Assembly: GCA_963693285.1 (NCBI GenBank)
Contig: OY848922.1
Location: 3,646,923-3,710,922, forward strand
Direction of reading: 5' to 3'
Source of the DNA: Xestospongia muta
Taxonomy: Eukaryota > Porifera > Demospongiae > Haplosclerida > Petrosiidae
Length of the DNA: 64,000 bases
Each line of letters starts with the position of its first letter. Positions within the stretch are counted from its first letter, which is position 1. Positions 1-10,124 of this stretch are shown here, in pieces. The position numbers and the translations under genes were made by a program. The notes beneath the pieces are model-generated. The model saw only the letters and a list, made by a program, of their open reading frames with translations. It searched no databases and was not told the DNA's origin.

Positions 1-101
1 TCACTCTCTTCACTATCAACACTATCACTATCATCAAATTCATCATCACTAAAATCCTCTCCCGATATATGTATTACTTCTTCTGCTCTAAACCTTGCCA
101 T
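1..101 (-). CDS. N-terminus of a piggyBac-like transposase (partial)
   Basis: An open frame starts at an ATG (99-101, minus) and stays open to the window edge for 33 codons. It begins MARFRAEEV and then becomes strongly acidic, rich in Asp, Glu and Ser (FSDDEFDDSD). Acidic N-termini are usual in piggyBac-derived proteins, and the ORF lies about 320 bp inside a piggyBac-like tip, which is where the transposase should start. The DDD catalytic core is outside the window, so activity cannot be judged. A different acidic protein cannot be excluded from 33 residues alone. Confidence 0.45.
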   Translation of the reverse strand, partial: MARFRAEEVIHISGEDFSDDEFDDSDSVDSEES

Positions 102-300
102 TGATAATTACTTCTGCCCACTGATAGTAAATATGCAAATATTGGTACAGCTGGTTAATTTGTGCATTTATATTATTTATTGCAAGCTTATTATTATTCA
201 TAACATTTTGGGCGGGACCATAAATAACTAATAAATGAAGGAGGACCTTCTCTTTGATAAAAAACAAAGGTTATTTGCAAAAACAGTCAACTAATGTAAT

Positions 301-410
301 GTCACAAATTCGTGACAATTGTCTCAATCAATAGTACACGTGTGTCACAAACTTGTGTCAATTGTCTCCATTAAATGTACTCATATGTCACAAATTCATG
401 ACAATTGTCC
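301..410 (-). repeat. Three subterminal repeats, 43-bp period, in the piggyBac-like end
   Basis: Units at 301-325, 344-368 and 387-410 follow the pattern GTCACAAATTCGTGACAATTG with small differences. The starts are 43 bp apart. Each unit holds an imperfect palindrome (GTCAC...GTGAC); units 1 and 3 also hold the perfect palindrome GACAATTGTC (in unit 2 it is imperfect). They look like transposase-binding sites. Confidence 0.65.
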
Positions 411-422
411 TGTAAGGGTTAA

Positions 423-542
423 ACAACAATCACTCTTGAGAAATTTAGAAGGAGGGTTGTTTATGAATTTGAACCATAAATATATGTACATATTAATATT
501 TCTATTTACTTAGCAATGACAGTTTCTATCTCTTTATAAGCT
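423..542. other. Flank between piggyBac tip and duplicated unit
   Basis: A+T-rich sequence with no gene and no match to the other unit copies. It marks the left boundary of copy I of the duplicated unit. Confidence 0.4.
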
Positions 543-2211
543 CAGTATAACTTTACACCAACTTTCAACAGTGTATAAAGGTAATTATATCCAGTATCAC
601 TGTAATCATTTGGTAGAAGGTATCCTGTAACTCACTGTTAAAGTAATCATCAGCTGATCTAAAGAATTACACAGTCAGTATTGATGATGGTGTTGAACAA
701 GTACATCACAGACTTATAACTGACTTTAGTAAGTCTTTATGTCAAAACCAATGTGATATACAAGATCACCACATTACATCATCAAGTTTGAAAAGAATTA
801 AGTTCACAGGTAGCTTATTCCTCTACCTTGATATGGAAAGAGGTCTCTTCAGTGTAAGAAGTACTGAAATGAATTGCTGTAGCAAAGATTGACAAGTCAT
901 CTGAATCCTAGAGATATTATATAGCTATTATTGTTATTAATAACATTATAATTATTAAGTATGTTAAAGATAAATCTACATATATTGTTGCACATGTTAT
1001 TAGCTTATCCTTTATACTTTGCTTAAAAATTCTTTTCATATGAAGTACACTGGTCTCACTAGCCATACCCATTCACTCCTATGAAGTGGAGAGGGTTTGT
1101 TAGACTGTAAGTATGGATTTGTTCAGAAAACTACTGAAAGTTTGTAGACAATAAGGATTATTGTATAAGTCATTGACAAATTAAAATACAAGGAGTCAAA
1201 GGCTAACCATACTTTAAGAGTCAGAAGCTTAAACACTGAGAGGTTATAATTAGTCCAGTACCACCTCCTGAATGATTCCCATACTTACAGTTGATAATTT
1301 ATCCATGATAATAGACAACACTACCTAAAGTTATGTTACATTCACAAACTGTATCATCCTCTTAGGACAGCTTTTAGGGATCAATAATTTGGATAGTAAT
1401 TGAAAAATACAAGACTATTAGCATGTCATTACCAATCACTTGAATTAATAATAAAATACCTTCATTGAAAATTTCTTTGTTTTTCTTGTCATCAAGAGTG
1501 AAGAGAAGCTGTTTCAGTTTAGGCCTATATCTAAGTTCCACTCAAGAATACACAACTGTTCTTTTTTCTAAGTCAGCCAAGTTTTTAATTAGCAAATGGA
1601 TAGTAGTCTCTTCATCTAACCTAATAATAGTTTAGATTTTCATTCTAAACAGTAATAAAGAACCAATTAACGTATGTCAATAATCACAATGTTAAAAGTC
1701 TTATTAATAACTCACTACTTTCCAAATATTCAAAAATGTTTATTGCTCAAGGATTTCCATAACTGGAGGTTAAATATCTATTATCCATTTCCATCTACTA
1801 GATAATGTTCTGCTATCAAAGACTGTAGTGTAGCAAGACAACAGTCTCTTCATTTTTTTATAACACTCCTGTTGTTGTTGTTAACATAATTATCATTATC
1901 TAAATTATCCACGTAGGTACTTGTGTCATTTCCAACATGTTTTGAGGTCTTCCATTGTTTTGGAAGAACCTATTGGTCACATAAATGTCTTTCAAATTAC
2001 CCTGAGAAATGAACAACATCTTCATAGCAAATACAAAATGAAAATTTGTCACACTTACATAACTATTGGAATTAATTTTAACTCTATTCTCTGCATAGGT
2101 TTTAATCTCTTTACAAACATACATTATTGTACTGATCACTTGAAGGGTTTCTTGTATGTACCATTAATAATGTAGAGAAATCTTGAATAATCCTTGTTCT
2201 AATAATCTTAC

Positions 2212-2233
2212 CTGTGGCTAAGACATCATCTGT
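2212..2233 (-). pseudogene. 22-bp micro-exon of an unrecognised minus-strand gene (copy I)
   Basis: On the minus strand a consensus acceptor (TCTTTCCAG) and donor (GTAAG) bracket 22 nt encoding TDDVLAT. Copy III (55849-55870) keeps both splice sites and reads TDEVLAT. It follows the 92-bp exon at 2457-2548 in phase 0. Confidence 0.4.
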
Positions 2234-2456
2234 CTGGAAAGAGAAAGCAGAGGGTATCACAAATGTGTGATGTCAATTTGACATGTAGTACTAAAAGTCA
2301 AGGAACAAGGATTGTCAAATATATATATTTGCTGTACAAACTTCAGTATAGTTGACTGATGATCCAGGTAATTGATGTCAAGACTTTTGTTTTCCTAATA
2401 ATGATAATATAATGATAATTATCATAACAAAAACAACAACAGATCAATTTATTGAC

Positions 2457-2548
2457 CTTCTCAGCAGATATTGCAATTTCTATAATCTTTTATGAGTTAA
2501 CTCTCTCTCCTTGTATTTTCTCAGAAACTTCATTGAGCTGTCCATCAC
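2457..2548 (-). pseudogene. 92-bp exon of the same unrecognised gene (copy I, nonsense codon)
   Basis: Minus strand, with an acceptor ending CAATAG-like and a donor GTCAAT. The frame reads DGQLNEVSEKIQGERVNS, then a stop, then KIIEIAISAEK. Copy III (56094-56185) is open across the whole exon, with Pro-Glu in place of the stop. I do not recognise the family; the segment is helical in character with alternating charge. Copy I is inactivated here. Confidence 0.45.
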
Positions 2549-3630
2549 CTATTCAAAGAAACGTTTAGCCATTGATCGAAAGATTTGGAAGTTGTTCAAA
2601 ACTGTATGGAGGATTCCTTCGGATCATAGAAATCCAAGTAGTCTATCAGCTAATAAATATTCCAAGACAACACTATTTATTGAACAAAGGCTATGCAGTT
2701 GTGATAAAGCAGGTTCAAAATTCCTATTGCGCATGCTCGTATTTTTTTCGAGGGCATTATTTAGAATGTAGAAACTACCGGTATGCTGAATTTGTAGTGC
2801 TGTTATCTTCCTTGTACAAGTAGCCCATGGATCTTGTAAACGTTAAAGTCGATCCGCTATGGTCACTCCTACTACCAAGTGTCATATAATTTTTTAAACA
2901 TATCTGAGAGGTCCATGCACACAGACTCGGCTTCTGTATCAACTGTTGTCTGAGTGGTTCTCAAAAACAATTTAAAACGTTCACAATTTTCGGAAAAGAT
3001 GTGTATGATATCCACACGGAATCTGAATTTGTTCTTCAATCTACTATAGCTTGTACCTTTCAAGACAGAAATCCAGGTGACCCTGATCACTGATTGAATC
3101 TTGAAACTGACTCATTCCATAACATGATGTCACTGTACTTTTAAATGAGTCTCAGCCTTTTCATAACTTGTCTAGAATAATAGAATTGTTTCTGTACACC
3201 CTCCAAGTGATCCTTTGCTGTTTGGAAGATCTACAATAGAGATCAAAAGCAATTCAGGTACCATATTCCTAATTATCCTAAGTACTCATACTGTACTTTA
3301 GAACAATGTTCTACCTTACAACATATGTATACTTTGAATGTATGTAATACTTTATATCTCTGTTATAACAGAGTGGGAGCTTACCAAAAACTAATTTTTA
3401 GTGTAATATTCATACTTCTCACAATTGTTGTACTGTTTCTCTGACATTGTCAACATAATATGACATTGGCTTATTAATGAATACGTAAGGTAAATATTGA
3501 TTTCAAACACTGTAAAATATGTTCTTAGAATACTGCATTTGCTAGTTGTTAGGTACATATGGTTATTAAGTGCATACTGTTTGTTAAGTACACACATTTA
3601 TCTTGGTCAGAACACTTTTTTATTAAATGA

Positions 3631-3861
3631 TTAATGAATTATTAATAAGCAATATGCATAACCGACAATGAATCCATCCTTCATCACAGATACAGCAAAA
3701 TGGTTGTGTTCATTTGCTTTCTCTTTCACTAATAGAAGAACTTCTCCAATTGAAGTGGTCCATATTTTTTTGTAAATGTGACAACCTCGAATTACACTGT
3801 CAAACGAGAACTCAGTAGAAACACCAGCCATATCCTTTATGTGCTCAAGTGAGAACCACAC
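3631..3861 (-). pseudogene. HIRAN-like domain fragment (copy I)
   Basis: A 76-residue open frame contains FSFDSVIRGCHIYKKIW, then GEVLLLVKEKANEHNHFAVS and VMKDGFIVGYAY. The pattern of a small hydrophobic core, a Glu-x-x-Asn-x-His/Tyr-x-(Phe/Tyr)-Ala-Val segment and a final Gly-(His/Tyr) resembles HIRAN-type domains, which in helicases bind DNA ends; in invertebrate genomes similar domains occur in many uncharacterised proteins. An in-frame TGA lies just upstream in both this copy and copy III, so the start is not intact. Copy III carries a further stop inside the domain. The family call is from pattern memory only. Confidence 0.4.
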
Positions 3862-4822
3862 TCAGAAAAGTGTCATCATCTGCAAAGGCTATTTGTTAAG
3901 CACGTATCCTTATTAACTGTATATTTTCCTCCTGTGGAAATACAGGTGCATGTGCTTAATAACCAGCAAATACGGTAAAGTATGTAATTTGTTGTCTCAG
4001 TAGATCGTGCAGTGTTCACAATATACAGCTTACTTACATGTACTTGAGAGTAAAAGTTGAAAATCCATACAATTGTATAGAGATATTCTGCCTACAAAAG
4101 ATATGAGTAACCCCTAAATCCCTTACCATAATATTGAATACAAGAAACATACTTTGATACCTCTTCATGACTAAATCCATTAACAGCATCAATAATAATA
4201 ACACTGCAATTTTCTCATGTTTGTTAATAAACCTTGTTTCTATTCCATCCTTTATGTAGTTGTCTCTGATAGTGTCCAGGAGATAAATACCTTCTAACCC
4301 ATGAACTAATAGAAACAATTTTTGGCAAATCTAGTAAGACAAAGACTTTATTGATTCTGTTTTGATTGTTTCACTGTACCATTACTTCATTATGACTGAA
4401 AGTACTTGTTACCTTATTTTGTTCCCTAGGAATATACCTCATACCTGTTGTTACTTCTTCAATGGTAATATTGGGCAATAGTTGTCACATGACTATGAGG
4501 TCAAATTCATCTTTACATAATTCAGTCATGTCATCTCTAACATTATCAAGGTATTTTTGACTTAAGTTTATGTAGCACATTACTTTACACCCACTTTTCT
4601 GATAAGGTCTTCATATCCAGAACTATTTTATTATAATTATAATTGTCACATGATCATTAGATTATACACTAACTGTGATTATATTAATATATTGTATTAT
4701 ATGTTACTAGAGATACAGCTCAATAAGAGTAGAGAGACTACTGAAATGTAACTTACATAGGCTATTTACAAGAACATGTTATGATTATCATCATGATATA
4801 CTATCTCTTGTTTGTCCATCAG

Positions 4823-5115
4823 GTCAGATTAAATACTCCCATCCAACTCCATGTTGTTCTATTGTCATAACTCCAAATGATCATTTACAATTGGATGGAT
4901 GTGGTTGTCAGTTAAATGATCCTATTATGTCACCATCTTATAATCAAGTTATAAATGGTCAAGATACACCTATAAAAGTTGTGAAAGAGGCAAGAGCTAA
5001 TAAAGTAAGTGTCCCATGTCCATGATATTCTGCACTTACTAACTACTTATAAAGATGACAGTTATGACAATACTATTTTCATACGTTGCCATAGGAACTT
5101 CAAAATGACAAGTAA
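4823..5115 (+). CDS. Last two exons of an unrecognised plus-strand gene (first tandem copy)
   Basis: Exon 4823-5004 follows an acceptor TTTGTCCATCAG and ends at AAA before the donor GTAAGT. It is open for 60 codons, including PCCSIVITPNDHLQLDG, CGCQLNDPIMSPSYNQV and DTPIKVVKEARANK. The next exon, 5095-5115, follows the acceptor GTTGCCATAG and encodes ELQNDK then stop. Phases agree. Cysteines (CCS, CGC) suggest a small disulfide or metal-bound fold, but I do not recognise the family. The upstream exon, still visible in copy II at 51278-51388, is broken in this copy. A degraded relative in copy II keeps the same last-exon pattern (ELQRHK then stop), which supports the splice model. Confidence 0.5.
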
Positions 5116-5309
5116 ATTTAGTAAGTGAAGTAGGTACCCAAACTCCACCCACTTATAATACTGACTATAACTCATCACTATTGCAGGTTGCATAATTAGT
5201 ATAGACCTCTTGAGTGCTAACTATATTAATACATAAACTGTATTTTATCTAATATGTTAGACCCACCCATATAGGTGGAGTTTAAGTTGTTGGCCATTTT
5301 GGAGTCCTT

Positions 5310-5561
5310 ATGGCTATTGGAGGTTCACGTTCAAGTTATATTTCAATGCTTTCTGGGGCCAATAGGACACAATATATCGAAAAAGTGGAACGTTTTAGCG
5401 GTAAAAGGTTCAGTGAGGATCAAAGAGTGGATAGATAAAATAGAGTTGTGGGCACAAGTTGAATTTGGAACAATATACTCGTATTTGAATGACACAGACT
5501 GGACTTATACCAAAGAGAAACTGCAAGCGTACAAAAATCTCGAAGCATACAACTACTATAG
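5310..5561 (+). pseudogene. First exon of a SWIM-type zinc-finger gene (first tandem copy)
   Basis: The frame starts MAIGGSRSSYISMLSGANR and later, after a frameshift near 5405, continues in another frame as IKEWIDKIELW and TYTKEKLQAYKNLEAYNYY. The Tyr-Thr-Lys-Glu-Lys-Leu...Lys-Leu-Glu-Ala-Tyr-Asn-Tyr signature is what I associate with the segment preceding the SWIM zinc finger in invertebrate SWIM proteins. Here the exon runs directly into LTR sequence (TGTGATGTCC at 5562), so its splice donor is lost. Copy III keeps the donor (59271-59274 followed by GTAAAT). Confidence 0.5.
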
Positions 5562-5658
5562 TGTGATGTCCTGATCACTTTATTACACTGATCAAAATTA
5601 TCATAAACAACTAACAAAGAGGTCAACTTAAATACATGTAGAACAATTAAGGTTAATT
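5562..5658 (-). repeat. Partial LTR of the outer Ty3/gypsy element inside the tandem duplication
   Basis: 97 bp identical to the start of the LTR at 6833, cut off at the tandem-duplication junction. It shows that the duplication came after the retrotransposon insertion. Confidence 0.85.
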
Positions 5659-6093
5659 AATTATGACTGAAAGTACTTGTTACCTTATTTTGTTCCCTAG
5701 GAATATACCTCATACCTGTTGTTACTTCTTCAATGGTAATATTGGGCAATAGTTGTCACATGACTATGAGGTCAAATTCATCTTTACATAATTCAGTCAT
5801 GTCATCTCTAACATTATCAAGGTATTTTTGACTTAAGTTTATGTAGCACATTACTTTACACCCACTTTTCTGATAAGGTCTTCATATCCAGAACTATTTT
5901 ATTATAATTATAATTGTCACATGATCATTAGATTATACACTAACTGTGATTATATTAATATATTGTATTATATGTTACTAGAGATACAGCTCAATAAGAG
6001 TAGAGAGACTACTGAAATGTAACTTACATAGGCTATTTACAAGAACATGTTATGATTATCATCATGATATACTATCTCTTGTTTGTCCATCAG

Positions 6094-6386
6094 GTCAGAT
6101 TAAATACTCCCATCCAACTCCATGTTGTTCTATTGTCATAACTCCAAATGATCATTTACAATTGGATGGATGTGGTTGTCAGTTAAATGATCCTATTATG
6201 TCACCATCTTATAATCAAGTTATAAATGGTCAAGATACACCTATAAAAGTTGTGAAAGAGGCAAGAGCTAATAAAGTAAGTGTCCCATGTCCATGATATT
6301 CTGCACTTACTAACTACTTATAAAGATGACAGTTATGACAATACTATTTTCATACGTTGCCATAGGAACTTCAAAATGACAAGTAA
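6094..6386 (+). CDS. Last two exons of the unrecognised plus-strand gene (second tandem copy)
   Basis: Identical by eye to the copy at 4823-5115 (exons 6094-6275 and 6366-6386, same splice sites, same ELQNDK stop). It is part of the 1271-bp tandem duplication. Whether either copy is transcribed cannot be told, since an intact 5' portion is not visible. Confidence 0.45.
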
Positions 6387-6580
6387 ATTTAGTAAGTGAA
6401 GTAGGTACCCAAACTCCACCCACTTATAATACTGACTATAACTCATCACTATTGCAGGTTGCATAATTAGTATAGACCTCTTGAGTGCTAACTATATTAA
6501 TACATAAACTGTATTTTATCTAATATGTTAGACCCACCCATATAGGTGGAGTTTAAGTTGTTGGCCATTTTGGAGTCCTT

Positions 6581-6832
6581 ATGGCTATTGGAGGTTCACG
6601 TTCAAGTTATATTTCAATGCTTTCTGGGGCCAATAGGACACAATATATCGAAAAAGTGGAACGTTTTAGCGGTAAAAGGTTCAGTGAGGATCAAAGAGTG
6701 GATAGATAAAATAGAGTTGTGGGCACAAGTTGAATTTGGAACAATATACTCGTATTTGATTGACACAGACTGGACTTATACCAAAGAGAAACTGCAAGCG
6801 TACAAAAATCTCGAAGCATACAACTACTATAG
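6581..6832 (+). pseudogene. First exon of the SWIM-type gene (second tandem copy), cut by the retrotransposon
   Basis: Same sequence and frameshift as 5310-5561, with Asn changed to Ile in the SYLxDTDW stretch. The exon stops at ..CTATAG, immediately followed by the LTR (6833). The missing exon end (AGCAG) reappears at 14854-14858, on the far side of the retrotransposons, followed by a decayed donor GTTATT in place of GTAAAT. Confidence 0.5.
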
Positions 6833-7072
6833 TGTGATGTCCTGATCACTTTATTACACTGATCAAAATTATCATAAACAACTAAAAAAGAGGTCAACTT
6901 AAATACATGTAGAACAATTAAGGTTAATTTACACATTAACAAAAGATATACAAGAGAAAGGACAATGTAACAATAACAAAGAATAAATGTGCTAATAAGA
7001 AGCAATTAACAAAACTATAATTGTTTAATCCTAATTTACACTAGTTAACACATGTAAAGTTAGTTTACCACA
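6833..7072 (-). repeat. 3' LTR of the outer element (240 bp)
   Basis: Begins TGTG and ends CACA in minus orientation. The inner edge is set by an abutting polypurine tract (minus AAGGGTGAAGGAA, 7073-7085). 6833-6990 matches 14696-14853 with one mismatch. Confidence 0.8.
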
Positions 7073-7085
7073 TTCCTTCACCCTT
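7073..7085 (-). other. Polypurine tract of the outer element
   Basis: Minus strand AAGGGTGAAGGAA directly before the LTR start TGTGG. It is the expected primer site for plus-strand DNA synthesis. Confidence 0.7.
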
Positions 7086-7495
7086 AGCCAATACCAGGTA
7101 TGAATGTTTTTGGTGAATGGCGAATTCGGGTTGAACGACGAAGTTCTACTGGTTGTGTTGTCATAGGTACTTGATGAGTTTCTATTACATCAGGTGGTGT
7201 GTCTGGTTCAGATGAAAGGTCAAGGGGTAAATCATCTTGTATCTCATTAGGTGAATCACATGAACGAATTCTTAAATGATCAAAGTGTCTTCTAGTAATG
7301 GTGCCATCATTCAATTTAATCACAGCAGTTTGTGAACCTTCAAAACCAGTAATACAACCAGGTAGCCATCTACGATGATGAGTAAAGTCTTTAACAAAAA
7401 CTGGATCATGTAACTTAAAAGTACGATCTTTAGTCTTCTTATCATGTTGTTTGTAGTATTTGACGAAGTATCTTTGAATCACTATCACACTTATA
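7084..7495 (-). pseudogene. Integrase C-terminal region of the outer element
   Basis: Open for about 137 codons in the frame that contains YYKQHDKK, KLHDPVFVKDF, RRWLPGCITG and RRHFDHLRIR, ending near the polypurine tract with a basic tail RRSTRIRHSPKTF. The HDP(V)xV...W..G.I pattern is the usual C-terminal beta-barrel region of Ty3/gypsy integrases. It is cut off from the rest of integrase (11157-11459) by the inner element, whose LTR starts at 7496. Confidence 0.8.
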
Positions 7496-7649
7496 TGTCT
7501 CTGTATATATATCTATCTTTTAAATCACAAAATCAGCTACTTAAATAGTACAACATACATTCCTAAGATATAACACATTAGTCCATTGACATAGCACATT
7601 TACACAACTAAGTTAACATATTTACACAATGCTTTATAGTTATGCCACA
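7496..7649 (-). repeat. 3' LTR of the inner element
   Basis: 154 bp, identical by eye to 11013-11166, TG...CA ends. A polypurine tract lies just inside. Confidence 0.88.
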
Positions 7650-7662
7650 TCTCCCTTTCCTT
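7650..7662 (-). other. Polypurine tract of the inner element
   Basis: Minus strand AAGGAAAGGGAG just before the LTR start (TGTGGCATAA). Confidence 0.7.
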
Positions 7663-7667
7663 GGTGG

Positions 7668-8246
7668 TCAATGATAACTGACTACATTGCCGAATCTTTC
7701 TGTAGGACGAATTACTGTCCCAGTTCTTGACCTTGTCATGATAGGCCTTGGTGATGGTTCTTCTACAATGTCACCGTCTTCAGAGGTTGGTGCTTGATCA
7801 GTGTTGTCATCATGAGTTGCTGAGTTCCTTAGCTTCAGGCCGGGAGATGGGTTCAGGTGACGACGATTTCTTCGAAGCAAACCTGATGGTGTCTTGACGA
7901 TATAAGAGCGTGGCGTACCGTGTTGCTTCATAACTCGTCCGGGTATAGTGGTTGTCCCCGTATTAACCCACACTGGTGAGTCATTTGGTATTGGTGGCAA
8001 TGGTCTTGCTTTGTATCGGCGGTCATATTCTTGTTGCTGTTTCTTCTTGAAAGCTTCATTTAATCGGGAGAAATTCCCAATGTATGACCATTGAGGTTTT
8101 AGCTGATCTATTGTCTGAGGGAGGTTTGCTCTGAGTTTTCGACCCATACATAACTCAGCAGGACTTAATCCACACCATGACATAGGAGTGCTTCTATAGA
8201 CTAGTAGTGACATAAATGGGTCATCGGTCTTGTGTAATATATTCAA
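7668..8246 (-). pseudogene. Integrase C-terminal half of the inner element
   Basis: 192 codons. The frame begins after the integrase catalytic glutamate region and holds YRSTPMSWCGLSPAELCMGR, the conserved Leu-Ser-Pro-Ala-Glu-Leu-x-x-Gly-Arg segment following the catalytic core, then a basic region ending RRHLNP and a tail TRSRTGTVIRPTERF. It overlaps the upstream integrase ORF in another frame by 4 bp. The overlap is a 1-nt frameshift, not a designed one, since the core motif is split by it. Confidence 0.85.
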
Positions 8247-8704
8247 TGTCTGGACTGTTCTTTCCGCTTGTCCATTGCTTTGTGGAAAGATGGACTACTG
8301 GTGATGTGGTCAAAACCATATAGCTTTGCAAACTCGGCAAATTCCATGGAGCTATATTGAGGTCCATTGTCACTTCTCACCCGCTCTGGTATGCCATGAC
8401 GAGCAAATACCTTTTTGAGGGCTAAAATTATCCCATGAGATGTAGTTGATGTTAGGCGGGCGATTTCTGGGTATCTGGAAAAGTAATCAACTACTACCAA
8501 ATAAATGGTGTTCTTAAAAGTGAATAGGTCAGTCCAAACTTCCTGCAATGGGTATTCTGGTAGTTTAGTAGAGATTAGAGGTTCATGCTTTAATGTGAAT
8601 TGCTTTGTACATTCTTGACAACTTTTCACTAGCTCAACAATTTCTTTGGAAATTGTTGAGCTAGTGAAATACTGCCATCCTGGCTCTTGCTCGACATCTT
8701 TCAA
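8243..8704 (-). pseudogene. Integrase zinc-finger remnant and catalytic core of the inner element
   Basis: Contains CQEC (end of the HHCC finger), the first catalytic Asp in VWTDLF, the second in RSDNGPQY, and then a frame loss just before the third catalytic residue: the SPSFHKAMDKRKEQ reading is the shifted version of the usual Pro-x-x-Asn-Gly-x-x-Glu segment. The start of this ORF lies in a perfect 21-bp inverted repeat (8624-8669), so the N-terminal residues are probably not original. It is integrase by DDE spacing and neighbours. Confidence 0.85.
8624..8669. repeat. Perfect 21-bp inverted repeat with 4-nt loop
   Basis: Arms 8624-8644 and 8649-8669 are exact reverse complements around the loop TTTG. 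It sits in the integrase zinc-finger coding region, where no such symmetry is expected. Confidence 0.9.
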
Positions 8705-9515
8705 TTCCTTGATGTCCCTGGTGGATTTTGTCTAATGTTTCTTTCTGGAGACTTTTTGGAACTACTATACGAGCATTATATAGAAGTAACCCATCACCAA
8801 TTGTGAAGTGGGCTTGATGCTCATGATATTGTTGTATTTCCATGTCCAATTGAGATTTTCGAGGCCACCCTTGCTGGCAGTACTTGATAACAGCTTGGCA
8901 AATTTGATCAGCCCTTTGTGCCTTTCTGTAGTGATGAAGTCGTTGCTTACTAGCAGGTAAATCGGAAATAACTACTTCCATCAATGACTCAGTTCTGTCT
9001 TGTGAATTCTTGTCTGTTTCTTCCCACAGTGGTGATCTTGAAAGGGTGTCTGCAGTGTATAAGAGTTTGCCTGGTACGTGTTGAATTGCATAGTTGAAGC
9101 GAGTAAGTCGTAGTCTGAACCTAAGTATCCTGGGAGGTAGATTGTCTAATTGTTTCGTTCCCAGTAATGAAATCAATGGTTTGTGATCTGTTTCAATCAG
9201 AAATTGCGTGCCTAATAAGTACGTCGAAAACCTTTCACATGCCCAGGTGATGGCCAGTGCCTCCTTCTCCACTTGGGCATATCTCTTTTCGGTTTCAGAT
9301 AGTGACCGTGAGGCATAAGCAACCGGTCTCCACGATTGTTGATATTTCTGCAGTAGAACTGCTCCTACCCCGTACGAGGAAGAGTCTGCAGCGACTTTTG
9401 TTTCTGCTTCCATGTTGTATGGTGATAATGTTGTGAGCTTTGATAGTTCTTCCTTAATTTGGGAAAATGCTATGTCCTGTGATGATTCCCATCTCCAGAG
9501 GTTTCTTTTTTCTTT
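8661..9515 (-). pseudogene. RNase H and integrase N-terminal region of the inner element
   Basis: The frame starts upstream of the ATG at 9413 (WRWESSQDIAFSQI just after the RT deletion). It contains the RNase H motifs DSSSYGVGAVL, the Glu in EKEALAI, TDHKPL and ADTLSR, followed by the integrase zinc-finger histidines in HQGHQGIERCRAR. The frame ends where the 21-bp inverted repeat begins, so the HHCC finger is broken between its His pair and its Cys pair. RNase H looks complete by motif content. Confidence 0.85.
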
Positions 9516-10124
9516 AATGCTCCCTCTAGTCCTGCCAGGACTTTTGACATCTGCTTCTGGAAGTGTTCTGGAGCGCTTGTGATCCCAAAAGGTAATTTGT
9601 TAAAACAATATGTACCCATTGGCGTTATAAAGATTGTTAATGGTCTTGACTCCTTTTCCAACGGTATCTGCCAGAACCCACTGTTAGCATCTAGTTTACT
9701 AAAAATAGTAGCACCTGATAATTGAGCTAGAAGATCGTCGATTTTTGGAAGTGGGTGAACTTCCCTGAGGACATTTTCGTTCAGCGGTCGTAAGTCGACG
9801 CATATACGAATTGAGCCATTCCTTTTGAGTACTGCAACCATGCCAACACACCATGGTGTTGGTTCGTCCACTTTTGATATGACTCCCAGACTCCATGCGT
9901 TCCAATTATTTTTGGATTTTACTTCGATATTGTAGCGGGACTTGTCTTGGAGTGAACAAAGCATGTGGTTTGGCATCAGCTTTTAATTTGATGGAGTACT
10001 CCTCTCCAAATGATCCCAATCCAGTAAACACTGATGGATATTTCTCGATTAGTTGGGTCTTTTGGTCAATGACAGCATCAGTTCTTGCAGCTAACTTAAG
10101 TGCCATGATTGTTGGTAACCCCAA
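9515..10124 (-). pseudogene. Reverse transcriptase N-terminal half of the inner element, catalytic YxDD deleted
   Basis: Two overlapping frames: 9906-10124 (GLPTIMALKL through RQVPLQYRSKIQK, then TAA) and 9515-9976 (LGVISKVDEPTPWC, RICVDLRPLNENV, SKLDANSGFWQI, LPFGITSAPEHFQ). The first catalytic Asp (SKLDANSGF) is present. After AGLEGAL the sequence jumps to a segment that normally lies just before RNase H, so the palm YxDD motif, thumb and connection (roughly 150 residues, estimated from the family) are missing. RT activity is not possible. Confidence 0.88.

Larger units (their letters stand above)
1..422 (-). mobile_element. 5' end of a piggyBac-like DNA transposon
   Basis: Read on the minus strand, a TTAA (419-422) is followed at once by CCCTTACAGG (418 down to 409), the expected arrangement of a piggyBac target site and element tip. 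Three spaced subterminal repeats follow, then an acidic ORF start at 101. The element runs off the left edge, so the other end and the catalytic domain are not visible. The family call rests on tip plus TTAA plus N-terminal composition. Confidence 0.6.
543..5561 (+). repeat. Duplicated unit, copy I, left half
   Basis: The sequence matches 54132-59270 (copy III) along its whole length at high identity with small indels, and its first 780 bp match 22075-22853. The half ends in the SWIM exon at 5561. The stretches 543-2200 and 2850-3600 hold no gene I can support. Confidence 0.8.
4389..6930 (+). repeat. Tandem duplication, two units of 1271 bp
   Basis: 4389-5659 and 5660-6930 are almost identical. 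I see an A/T difference in the SWIM exon and a C/A difference in the LTR part; other differences were not found by eye. Each unit holds two exons of the unrecognised plus-strand gene, the SWIM exon and the first 97 bp of the outer retrotransposon's LTR. Confidence 0.9.

Noticed and set aside
301..410. Regularly spaced repeats resembling a tiny CRISPR array
   Set aside because: The genome is eukaryotic, there are only three units, the repeats are palindromic and variable, and they sit beside a TTAA/CCCT transposon tip.
2511..2823. Overlapping plus-strand ORFs shared with 56209-56465
   Set aside because: The reading frames shift between copies and the minus-strand exon with conserved splice sites explains part of the similarity.
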